Part shown: positions 1 through 8,384 of the stretch, piece after piece | How positions within the stretch are numbered: the first letter of the stretch is position 1 | Layout: each line of letters opens with the position of its first letter | DNA from: Tetramitus jugosus | Taxonomy: Eukaryota; Heterolobosea; Eutetramitea; Acrasida; Vahlkampfiidae | Reading direction: 5' to 3' | NCBI GenBank assembly: GCA_937625935.1 | Contig: OW569376.1 | Span: 248,001 to 312,000 of the forward strand | DNA: 64,000 nucleotides | Program-made: the position numbers and the translations under genes | Notes under the pieces: model-generated | What the model saw: only the letters and a program-made list of their open reading frames with translations | Told to the model about the DNA's origin: nothing | The model's database searches: none

Positions 1-87
1 GTACTTGTAGGTAATCTTTCTTTGTTGCTTGACACCCTTTGCTTTAACGATGCCTGGTTTGGTGACGATTGCTCCCTTTCTGACCAT
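1..87 (-). CDS. N-terminal fragment of a small basic protein (possibly ribosomal)
   Basis: Reading leftward from an ATG at 85-87, 29 codons stay open to the window edge, so only the N-terminus is present. It is dominated by Lys, Arg and Val/Ile (it begins MVRKGAIVTKPGI and later has KQQRKITYKY). That composition is typical of the basic tail of a ribosomal protein. The large-subunit protein eL22 is one candidate, because its basic tail also runs directly into a short strand, but 29 residues cannot settle it. The gene is divergent from the RCC1-repeat gene at 287, and the 199 bp between them presumably hold both promoters. Confidence 0.5.
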   Translation of the reverse strand, partial: MVRKGAIVTKPGIVKAKGVKQQRKITYKY

Positions 88-286
88 TTTAACTATGTTA
101 TGTTTTGACGTGAGTTTGTTGTTTTTGTTTTTTTGTTGCTAAATTTCGTGAGTTGACTCGCGGTTTCATTGAAGTCAACCAACTTCACTGAAGAAATTGA
201 ACTCAACAAAACACCGACACAACAAAAGCTCAAGCCCACAAGCTGAGAGCATGCATATGACTACGAGTATGGTAACAAAATGATCA

Positions 287-1700
287 ATGAGCCAACGTCG
301 AACCATCAATCATCTTCTACAACTGCTCACTGCTGATCGAATGACAAATGATAACGATTTTTTTGGAGCGGATATTGTCGCGCGTTTCTGCCGCCAAAAT
401 TCTTGCAGACAAATCGCAATGATATTTACAGCTGCTGAGCCCTCATTGTTTGTGTATGGTTGTGGTAGCTCTAAAGATGGAGAGCTAGGAGTTGCATCCA
501 CAACACCCATACTACAACATTTGGACTTTAGAAGTGTGTTTGGTCACACAGACAACATACGTCAGATCACCTGTGGAGGTCAATTCACCTATCTGCTCAC
601 CAATGACAATAGAGTCTTTTGTTCAGGTCGATCAAACCTTGGACAGTGTGGTAGCTATGTGAATCGACCCAAGTTTGAAGAGTTGTCTCTGAGCTCCACT
701 ACTCTCTCTGGGCCCATTATTCACATGGCATGTGGAGAAAATTTCGTAACTATTGTCACGGGTATGTCACGTCTCTTCATATCAGCTCATTATCATAACG
801 ATTGGTGTGTTTAATGTTGACACAATCAAACAAATAGATGATATGAGATTGTTCCTCTGTGGTGTAAAGTTCAATGGGCAGAGCACAAGCCAATTTGAAG
901 AATATCCCATTCCGTTGGATGGAAGAACAGACAAGATTACAAAGGTCTGCTGTAGTGCCTTCCATATACTCCTTGTTGTCAATGATGTGGATGTGTACAG
1001 TCTGGGATGCAATGTTTGGGGCAATTTGGGTCGAAATACGAGCGGACAAGATGAATTGCCTTTCGGAAAAGTTCATATCAATGACTTGCAAGGAAATTCC
1101 AAGGTAAAGACAATAGGATGTGGTGGAGTTCATAGTTTGATTCATTTTGAGAGTGGAGAGCTTTATACTTGCTACAACTCTTATTTAGAGCCCAAGAAGA
1201 CAATTGCTTTCGAACGAGTGAAACTTCCATTCTCTGATCCTGTTCGAGATCTCATATTTTCTCCACTTGGTACTCATATGATGCTTAGAACAGAGAAGGA
1301 TTTATGGGCCAGTGGATCGAATAAGTCTGGTCAATTGCTCACCGGAGACTGTAAGCAGGTGAATGGCATACAAAAGTGTAACATTGAAAGCATCGTGGGC
1401 AATGAAGAGTATCGCTTGTTTTTGGCCAGAGGTAGGACCTTTATGGCCACAAGAGACAATCTTTATTGTGTAGGGGAGAACAGGTACGGCCAACTTGGTC
1501 TCCTCGACAACATTACGAATTACAAGGTACGCAGAGTGCCGATTGATTTCAGTGACAAGGAGCTTGTTGGCGTGGAGGGGGGCTACGATTACACATTCTT
1601 TATTTGCAGACGAACAAACTGTTATCGTTTCATGAACAATTTACATCGAGGTTTATCGCACAGTGGCTTTGTGGATATTGAGATGAAGACTAAAGAATAA
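287..1700 (+). CDS. RCC1-repeat (regulator of chromosome condensation) beta-propeller protein
   Basis: Two exons, 287-761 and 838-1700, give 445 residues. The intron (76 nt, GTATGT...AAATAG) is required because the RCC1 frame shifts here; splicing joins FVTIVT to DDMRLFLCG. At least six RCC1 blades are visible through motifs such as FVYGCGSSKDGELG, VFCSGRSNLGQCG, VYSLGCNVWGNLG, LWASGSNKSGQL and LYCVGENRYGQLG, so most of the protein is one seven-bladed propeller. The first 45 residues are not propeller, and a second ATG at 419 lies just before the first blade and could be the true start. RCC1-fold proteins serve as guanine-exchange factors or as protein- or chromatin-binding scaffolds. No further domain is present, so the partner cannot be named. 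The stop is only 9 bp from that of the helicase gene on the other strand. Confidence 0.85.
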
Positions 1701-1709
1701 GCACAAAAT

Positions 1710-3860
1710 TTATTCATGTGGCATTCCTACGAAGCTATCTACTCTCCAGAACGCAAGGATCAAGTCTCTCAAATGGTCTTGATCGACCTCTTGGAGAAGT
1801 CTCTTCCATCTCCTTCTTAGATTAAAACATGTATCGAGAACGGTGACACCTTGATTGCCATTTGTTTTCCTCAACCCTCTGCCCATTTGCTGAACAAACA
1901 CCAATTCTGATTCTGTTGGTCTCGCCAGTACAACACAACCAATATCCTTCACATCGAATCCCTCATTCATCATCATAACGTTGATAACAATTTTAATGTG
2001 GCCAGCATGAAACTTGTCCAATACATCTTCCATTCTCTTCTTCTTTGTGTTGTAATGTATTGAAGCGGCACTATATCCCTTTAGAAGCAGCAGCTTTTCT
2101 AGCTCGTCAGCTACAGAACAAGAAGCAGCAAAAATAATTGTTTTGGGCTTGTCTGGAAGACCGGCCCCAGCGGATGCCATACAGAACGAGTGGTAGATTT
2201 CAGAAACATAATTTGCTGATGTTCTCTTATTGATATGTTCCTCCTTGTGAAATCCCATTCTCTTGCATGACCTCTCCAGTCGAGTAACAAATTCTAGTGT
2301 ACCGATCTTTTTCTCATTCAATTGAGTCAACATGCTGTCATACGTCTCAAAGTCATGCTCCAGATTCTGTGTCACACACTCGATATAGGACACGGGTGGA
2401 AAATAGTTCAATTCTTTAGCCATTGTCCATGGAAGATCAATATACACTGTCTCATTAAACATGTTTCTCAATGTGTCCCCTTTGGGATCATCCCTGTGAT
2501 GTAAAGTAGCTGTCATTCCCAAAATGAATCGAATTCCAGTCTCACACCCATTATTTTGACCATGTTTATACAAGCTAGATGTCAATGTTTCAAATACTTG
2601 CCTATACGTCGTTGCTACCAAATGATGAACCTCATCGATACAAACATGTGAAATCATCGTTCTCACAAATTCATTCGGCAATTTATCAAACGATTGAAAC
2701 AAACAAAAGATAAATTGACGATTTTCGAGCTGTGATATCGTAAGAGTTTCTGTTTGTTGATCCACAATGAAAAAGGAGCTCTCTTTGAATCCATACGCTA
2801 CAAAATGTCGCTTAAACTTATGAAATGCACCGTCTCGAATCAACTTTGAATGAACGAGGAACAAGTAACGAAACAATGGTCGATCTCTCGCTTCGTGACT
2901 CTTCTCTTGATTCGGAATCGGTTCCTGGTTGCGTCTTCGCTTAATAATCAATAATGGTTTCTTCGATTTTTGTGGTTTCCTTTTCCATAATAACGACAAG
3001 GGATCATTTCCATTCTTATTAGTTCCACTATCAATCGTTTTGTTCGTCTTCCTTTTCTCATTTGCCCAAATGGTCAACTCATCTCGAATACAACCATTTG
3101 CATTCACGCCTTCATTCTCACTCTCATCATCACTCTCTTCATTTGTCCTTATTCTCATTCCCTCTCTTGTTCTTGTTATCCGCCTTAACTTGGCATCACT
3201 GTACAATGACAATTGTCTCTGCACTAACAAAATTGAAAATATAGTTTTACCGAGTCCAGTACACAGCACAATGAGTCCCATTTGTTGATTGTGTTTGATT
3301 CGATGCTTCTCCACATGCTCGATCAACGCCATTTGAAACTCTGATCCCAAAAACATTTCATGACTTGCATCTTGTTGTTTGATTTGCAGTAGTTGCTCAT
3401 TATCATCATTTTCATGATGATGTGAATCCGCAAATAGAGGAAATTCATTGGACAAGTGCCTTAATAAATGAAGATCAATTAAACAACAGTTGCCTTCTTC
3501 ATCCAGTGCATTTTCATCAGAGAGTATGAGCAATGGACTAGACGAGTACAAGAGCGGTGGAGTTGGAGAAGATGATAATAGAGATGACACAGAGGAAAAT
3601 GGTGGAGAAGCAGAGGGAATGAGAACAGGTGATAATGACTCTGGAGGCACTATTGGTGAAATGACATTTTCACCACCAGTTTCTTCTTCATTATCATCGT
3701 TGTCATTCGTTTGTTGTGGATATTGATTGAGAATGTACAGTCGTTTGACAGCATTGGTTTTCAGTAGCGTCGTGATTGGTTGTTGTTCATGATCTGCTGT
3801 ACAATCCGTGAACACATCAATAAAACTTCTTTTCCTCTTATTGTTGGTGGTAGTGATCAT
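1710..3860 (-). CDS. Superfamily 2 DEAD/DEAH-type helicase (ResIII/Irc3-like)
   Basis: 716 residues from an ATG at 3858-3860. Motif I (Walker A) is CTGLGKT near residue 204, motif II is DEVH near 407, motif III is GMTAT near 450, and the C-terminal RecA lobe carries NEGFDVKD, RPTES and the motif VI arginine finger QMGRGLR near 658. The layout, with a type III restriction-like first lobe and a short helicase C domain, recalls Irc3-type DNA helicases and related ResIII proteins more than RNA DEAD-box proteins, which have DEAD and HRIGR. The first 150 residues are Ser/Pro/Asp-rich and disordered, beginning with a KRKR patch that could be a nuclear signal. A charged insert separates motif I from motif II. 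The nucleic-acid substrate is unknown. The gene ends 9 bp from the RCC1 gene. Confidence 0.85.
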   Translation of the reverse strand: MITTTNNKRKRSFIDVFTDCTADHEQQPITTLLKTNAVKRLYILNQYPQQTNDNDDNEEETGGENVISPIVPPESLSPVLIPSASPPFSSVSSLLSSSPTPPLLYSSSPLLILSDENALDEEGNCCLIDLHLLRHLSNEFPLFADSHHHENDDNEQLLQIKQQDASHEMFLGSEFQMALIEHVEKHRIKHNQQMGLIVLCTGLGKTIFSILLVQRQLSLYSDAKLRRITRTREGMRIRTNEESDDESENEGVNANGCIRDELTIWANEKRKTNKTIDSGTNKNGNDPLSLLWKRKPQKSKKPLLIIKRRRNQEPIPNQEKSHEARDRPLFRYLFLVHSKLIRDGAFHKFKRHFVAYGFKESSFFIVDQQTETLTISQLENRQFIFCLFQSFDKLPNEFVRTMISHVCIDEVHHLVATTYRQVFETLTSSLYKHGQNNGCETGIRFILGMTATLHHRDDPKGDTLRNMFNETVYIDLPWTMAKELNYFPPVSYIECVTQNLEHDFETYDSMLTQLNEKKIGTLEFVTRLERSCKRMGFHKEEHINKRTSANYVSEIYHSFCMASAGAGLPDKPKTIIFAASCSVADELEKLLLLKGYSAASIHYNTKKKRMEDVLDKFHAGHIKIVINVMMMNEGFDVKDIGCVVLARPTESELVFVQQMGRGLRKTNGNQGVTVLDTCFNLRRRWKRLLQEVDQDHLRDLILAFWRVDSFVGMPHE

Positions 3861-4233
3861 ATATCATGTTATTGTTGCTTTTGATTCATTTCGTGTTTTG
3901 CTGTCTGATTTTCCAGAAAAAATTGGAAGACATCCAAAGGACGAGGGCAGCGATCAAAGAGTGAATGCTGAAAGCATAAGAGATACGTGCAGATTAGTTT
4001 GCGAAATTTATAAATTATAAAAGAGTGATGGTAAAATGATTGTCATCACCTCGTGTGCACTGTGTTGTTGGTCATCAATAATACAAAGGATTTTTCTCTC
4101 AATCGCTGCTGTTCTTGTTGTTACTGTGTGATGTGGTTCTCATCACTCAAGAGTGAGAGATCCAATATCATCACGGCCACCACCTTTGGCAACAGACAAC
4201 GATCACAAGTTTTTCAAACATGAGAGTTTTTTC
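3861..4233. other. Intergenic spacer between ARPC3 and the helicase gene
   Basis: 373 bp between two minus-strand genes. It must hold the ARPC3 3' untranslated region and the helicase promoter. Short open frames exist (for example on the plus strand at 3808-4020), but they have no recognisable content. No RNA gene or repeat is seen. Confidence 0.6.
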
Positions 4234-4776
4234 TTAATTTTCAAAAGCCTTGTTCAAGAACTTGCGCTTCACAAATTGCATCCAGTACTTGCTTGGACGA
4301 TCACCATCGGCATAGAGCAAAGCAGTCAAACGAAGACCAATTTCTTCTCTTGCTTGCTTCATATAGTTGATCCAAGCGTCTCTCTCGCTATTGTTAGCTG
4401 GAGATGGCACATAACCACCGAGAATGAAGCCATTGTCTCCAGGGGCAGTCAATGTTTGTTGTTCTTGTGCCATAGTGAACAACATTTTGTCAGCATCAGA
4501 CTTTGAAAAGTCCTTCTTCTTGCTGATTCTCAACAAACAGAGATGAACATAAAAAGTAAGGTAGAGCAAGACACGATCAGCAGGTCCCTTCACCTCATAA
4601 GTTCTAAAGAGCACATTTGCTCTAAAGTACTCTAGGACTTCATCGAGAATGTCCTTTTCATCAGGCTTGCCCTGAGCGGCTGGTCCTCTGACTTTGGTTT
4701 TAAGAGGTAAGAGAGCACAACCACAAGCTTGTGGTCCAGTCCAATCGTTGAATGAGGAGTGATAAGCGCCTGGCAT
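4234..4776 (-). CDS. ARPC3: Actin-related protein 2/3 complex subunit 3 (p21-Arc)
   Basis: 180 residues in a single exon from an ATG at 4774-4776, the usual length for ARPC3. The N-terminus MPGAYHSSF matches the family MPAYHSS signature. Other hallmarks are the ALLPLKTKVRGPA strand, DEVLEYFRANVLFRTYE, ADRVLLYLTFYV, the GLRL helix start and the C-terminal PSKYWMQFVKRKFLNKAF. The protein is a structural subunit of the seven-protein Arp2/3 complex, which nucleates branched actin filaments at the leading edge and on endosomes and phagocytic cups. All conserved blocks are intact. It is divergent from the small ubiquitin-fold gene at 5050, with 273 bp between them. Confidence 0.96.
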   Translation of the reverse strand: MPGAYHSSFNDWTGPQACGCALLPLKTKVRGPAAQGKPDEKDILDEVLEYFRANVLFRTYEVKGPADRVLLYLTFYVHLCLLRISKKKDFSKSDADKMLFTMAQEQQTLTAPGDNGFILGGYVPSPANNSERDAWINYMKQAREEIGLRLTALLYADGDRPSKYWMQFVKRKFLNKAFEN

Positions 4777-5049
4777 TTTAAATACTGTTGTGATGAGTGT
4801 TTTTTTGTTTGCTTTTTTTTTGTTGCTTTGTTGTAAATTACGTTTTTTTTGTGGTTTTGCTGATCGAAGCTTTCACCCCAGGATGATTCTCCTGTTGTTG
4901 AGGAGGACTTTTCAGTGTCATCACACATAAAACTCAAAACGATGAGCAAAAGGATCACTTGATGCGACCTGATAGGTGATAAGTTGACTCGGAATAAAAT
5001 TACAAATTTTATCCCGCCTCAAACAAACGATATCGGAGAAAGTGAAGAA

Positions 5050-5321
5050 ATGGTATGGTTTCAGGTTTTGCTCATGTGAAGGATCGAGACAATCAAGCTC
5101 ACACATTGGATGATTAGAAAGTTTTTGTTCACACGAGAAACAAGATTTTGTTTGTTGATTGCGAGTCAGAGGACACTTTTGAGGACATTCGTGAGAGAGT
5201 CATCTTGCTGTCAACAGCACCTGGTTCTCAATTGCTCTACTGTGGGAAACAAGTGGACTATGAGAAACAGTTGAAAGAGATGAACATTTTGCATACAGGT
5301 TACGTGTTGAAATGGAAGTAA
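5050..5321 (+). CDS. Small spliced ubiquitin-like protein lacking a C-terminal Gly-Gly
   Basis: The ATG at 5050-5052 is followed at once by a 65-nt intron (5053-5117, GTATGG...GATTAG); the second exon runs to a TAA at 5319-5321. The spliced product has 68 residues. It starts MKVFVHTRNKILFVD, equivalent to the first beta hairpin of ubiquitin, continues SEDTFEDIRERV (helix 1), then LLYCGKQVDYEKQLKEMNI, equivalent to the ubiquitin segment around Ile44 through Tyr59, and ends YVLKWK. The terminal RLRGG of ubiquitin is absent, so conjugation is unlikely unless a further exon exists. UBL5/Hub1 is also about this size and lacks Gly-Gly, but the central segment here looks more like ubiquitin. Without splicing a TAG at 5115 blocks the frame, which supports the intron. 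Confidence 0.75.
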
Positions 5322-5378
5322 TCGAGTTTGTTATCGAGGAAGGAGAGCTTTCTTAAGTGCTCACTCTAGTTTTTTGCG

Positions 5379-6377
5379 CTATTCAGAAGGTGATGATTGA
5401 AAAGTATTGGATGTTCCTGTCTGCAGTTGACTCAGAATCCGTTTTTCCCAATAGCTCATCCTCTCATCTACGTGTTGATGTACAATTTTCTTCATTTCAT
5501 CAGAGCGCACAAAGTCTTGAATACAAGCTTGAATAAATGCTGCCGATGCTGGCGGTTCACTGCTACTTGTTAATGTTGTTTGTTGAGTTTGGATACTGCA
5601 CTTGTCTAGTTGGATAGATCTTTGCGATGGATTCATTACCAGGGCATCATTCTGCAAAGGAGGTGCGAATGGAGGACCTGTTGGATTATGAGAAGGTGGT
5701 GGATGATGATGAGGAATAGGTGAAGGAGGTAATTGAAGTCCACCCATTAGACTCATCAACAGAGCAGTTGGATTGGACATGAGATCATTGGTGATCGCAT
5801 CACTCATATCTCCACTGAAACCCAACATGGATGCCATTGCGCTATTCTGATTCGTTTCCTGTTGTGGTGGCCTTCTCTTCACTGTACCCACAAGAAACAT
5901 GTTGTGCATATTGATCTTGCCTTGTCTATCAGTAGATGGATGATCCAAAGAAAGAAACTTGAGACATAGATTCCTGCATGTAATGGGTTGTTTCTGCGGA
6001 GACGAGTACGCACAAATATACTGGTTCGGTGCCACTCTGGACTGATACTTTGCCGTACAAACGTAATTCTTGCGATCGTCAGTGTAAATTTCAATGATGC
6101 GAGAGCTGGAGTGAATGGTAATCGATGTCCATTCAAGCATGAGATCATTTGACACAGGAGATAGGACAATCTCGCATCTCTTGCCCTCGTCCTTGCGCAG
6201 GGTTATGGTGCGATTATTCTCACAGATTTCACTCTGCTCTTGAACGAGTTGAACAATGTCTGAAAGTTCAGCATCCCTGTCACATGATTCATCATCCTTT
6301 AGCCATGAACTACCGAGTTTCAATCGACCAGATTCGCATGTGTATGCTTCGCAATGTGAACCACCCTCTTCGCTCAT
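5379..6377 (-). CDS. Uncharacterised protein, possibly PAAT-like
   Basis: 332 residues from an ATG at 6375-6377. Residues about 15-165 look folded and beta-rich (GSSWLKDD, EIVLSPVSNDLMLEW, IEIYTDDRKNYVCTA, NLCLKFLSL), ending in a basic KRRPP patch. Residues 170-275 are Met/Pro/His-rich and disordered (IPHHHPPPSHNP). The last 50 residues form an amphipathic helix (FIQACIQDFVRSDEMKKIV, then a MSYWEKRIL segment). A beta-sandwich followed by a low-complexity linker and a terminal helix resembles the PAAT (protein associated with ABC transporters) family, but this is a weak impression and no catalytic motif is visible. It is divergent from the gene at 6597, with a 219-bp gap. Its stop lies 57 bp from the end of the ubiquitin-like gene. 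Confidence 0.6.
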   Translation of the reverse strand: MSEEGGSHCEAYTCESGRLKLGSSWLKDDESCDRDAELSDIVQLVQEQSEICENNRTITLRKDEGKRCEIVLSPVSNDLMLEWTSITIHSSSRIIEIYTDDRKNYVCTAKYQSRVAPNQYICAYSSPQKQPITCRNLCLKFLSLDHPSTDRQGKINMHNMFLVGTVKRRPPQQETNQNSAMASMLGFSGDMSDAITNDLMSNPTALLMSLMGGLQLPPSPIPHHHPPPSHNPTGPPFAPPLQNDALVMNPSQRSIQLDKCSIQTQQTTLTSSSEPPASAAFIQACIQDFVRSDEMKKIVHQHVDERMSYWEKRILSQLQTGTSNTFQSSPSE

Positions 6378-6596
6378 TCTTTCTTCTCAAAAATCGATGT
6401 TTGTCCGATCAAAGTCCGACCAATAAAAGCCCGCGATTTCCGTGATCTTTCATATTTCAGTGATCCGATAGCATGAGGCACCGAAATAACTTAAGATGAG
6501 CTCAACCCGTGGCCATCATCGCGTGGTTGTATTGGCAGTTGTATTAGATACAAACCAAAGAAACCCTTAACGTTCAATCAGTTAATCCCGGAGACA

Positions 6597-8369
6597 ATGA
6601 AGTACCAATTTTTGCAAGCACAAACCGATGGACAGAAGCTCGACACGACACCTGCATCAATCCAGTTGCATGTGCCTAGTGCCAGCAACAAGAAATCTCG
6701 CTTAGTATCGCCCTGTTCATCCTCCTGTAGTACTTATCTCTTGTCGTCCTGCGGTACACCCATGACAACATGTTCGAGCCGCATGCAGCTCGACGAAGAC
6801 TCGTTATCGCCCTATTTGGCAGAGTTTGAGTTGACACCTCGAGGAACAGGTTGGGGCATTGCTAGCACTAGTGGCACTAAAAGCCCAGTTGCTCCGACTA
6901 CGATCGGCTCATTGCATCTCAATATCAACGGATATTGCAAGTTTCCAAGGAGAATCGGATCATCTTTGAACAGTGTGACTTCTGATGCTATGTCTGACAT
7001 TTCTTCTGTGTATACACCACAGCAACCGAGGAGAATGTATCATCAACTACGACCGTTTCAACTTCCTGAAAGGAAGCGATTCTCTCAAATGTCCAATATT
7101 GTTCGGACTCCGGACACGACTGCCTCTCCCTCTGCTTCGAGAATGGAAACAGAGACACCAGCTTTAACAATCGAGAGCGTCAATAATAATAATAGTAACC
7201 AAGGAATAGAGATAACATTGTTCGACAAGAACAACACGAATGATCGTCAAGAAATTAAATTGTTAGACAATAGTATCAGTGCAGGTACAGCAGAGGGTAG
7301 TGATCGAATCAAGAGAGAAGGCGGTCCAATTCACATGACCACGGGTCCACCAGTGTCTTGCGAAGAGAATGATGATACACTGCCCATCATTTTAGACTTC
7401 TTGAAGTTGTCACCGTACTCTACTGTATCTATACCTTCTCCTCTCATGAGCACACCAAAATCACGTGCACAAGATTGCTCTACGAATGACTCTGTTCAAC
7501 ATCGTGTCATATCCAATGACGAACTCTTTCAAAATATTGTAGATTTACTGTCTCCTGATCTGTTTGACGATTACAAGAAACCTGGAGAGTCATCGTTTAG
7601 TCCTAATGACATAAATCCTTCAAACTGCTCTACAGAAACAGTATCCACTCAATGTGGTAGTGATCCGATTAGATGTAACCGCATGACAGAGTTGCTTATA
7701 AATAATGAAGCACCTCATGATTTATCCCGGCGCTCTATCGATACACAGCATTCATTAACACAACCAGAGACTTCCTTCATAGATAATAGGAGTAGAGACT
7801 CGATTAATGAACAGATACTAGTATCACTTCCATTACCAGCAACAATTCCATTCGAACAGCTCCTAACAGCTACGGAGGAAATTCCGTTTGATGTTGTCCT
7901 TCCTCAGCAATCCGAGTTTGCATTTGAACCCATTTCCTTCCTAACAGATCTACAACAGGAGAATCTTGTAGCAAACACAGAAGGAGTACAGGTATCTCAA
8001 AGATACAGACGTGCTGACAATATTGTCCCAGGGATAGTACCTTTTACTTTTCCCAGTACATCTGGTGTGAAGAAGCCGGAAAACAAGATTCGAAAAGCAT
8101 TCAATCTAGATGACAAACTACATCGATACAGTCCACAGTCAAACGGATCAGCTTCTTCATCGCCGGATGAACATCAATCAGATACAGGGCTCACTACGGA
8201 TGCCAGATCCAGTACGACAAGTACGGAAAATACGACCAAGAAAACACCAAGGAAGAGACGAGAGGTCAAATTTTTCAACAATGAGTTCAATCAGTTCGTT
8301 TCCGGCACACATAAGACCCAGCAGAGACCAAGCAGAGACAAGTACAAGTTCACCAAAATGTATTGGTGA
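6597..8369 (+). CDS. Unrecognised Ser/Thr-rich protein, 590 residues
   Basis: A single open frame from an ATG at 6597. No known domain can be recognised. It is rich in Ser, Thr, Pro and Asn with many SP and TP sites (SLSPYL, VRTPDTTASPSAS, KLSPYSTVSIPSP, LLSPDLFDDY), so it is probably disordered and phosphorylated. Two short hydrophobic-acidic helices (IILDFLKLSP and FQNIVDLLSPDLFDDY) could be binding motifs. The C-terminus turns strongly basic (KKTPRKRREVKFFN) and ends DKYKFTKMYW, which could be a nuclear signal plus an anchoring motif. These traits suggest a regulatory protein but do not identify one. Its stop is 15 bp from that of the chaperonin-like gene. Confidence 0.7.
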   Translation: MKYQFLQAQTDGQKLDTTPASIQLHVPSASNKKSRLVSPCSSSCSTYLLSSCGTPMTTCSSRMQLDEDSLSPYLAEFELTPRGTGWGIASTSGTKSPVAPTTIGSLHLNINGYCKFPRRIGSSLNSVTSDAMSDISSVYTPQQPRRMYHQLRPFQLPERKRFSQMSNIVRTPDTTASPSASRMETETPALTIESVNNNNSNQGIEITLFDKNNTNDRQEIKLLDNSISAGTAEGSDRIKREGGPIHMTTGPPVSCEENDDTLPIILDFLKLSPYSTVSIPSPLMSTPKSRAQDCSTNDSVQHRVISNDELFQNIVDLLSPDLFDDYKKPGESSFSPNDINPSNCSTETVSTQCGSDPIRCNRMTELLINNEAPHDLSRRSIDTQHSLTQPETSFIDNRSRDSINEQILVSLPLPATIPFEQLLTATEEIPFDVVLPQQSEFAFEPISFLTDLQQENLVANTEGVQVSQRYRRADNIVPGIVPFTFPSTSGVKKPENKIRKAFNLDDKLHRYSPQSNGSASSSPDEHQSDTGLTTDARSSTTSTENTTKKTPRKRREVKFFNNEFNQFVSGTHKTQQRPSRDKYKFTKMYW

Positions 8370-8384
8370 AATATAAGTTGTAAT

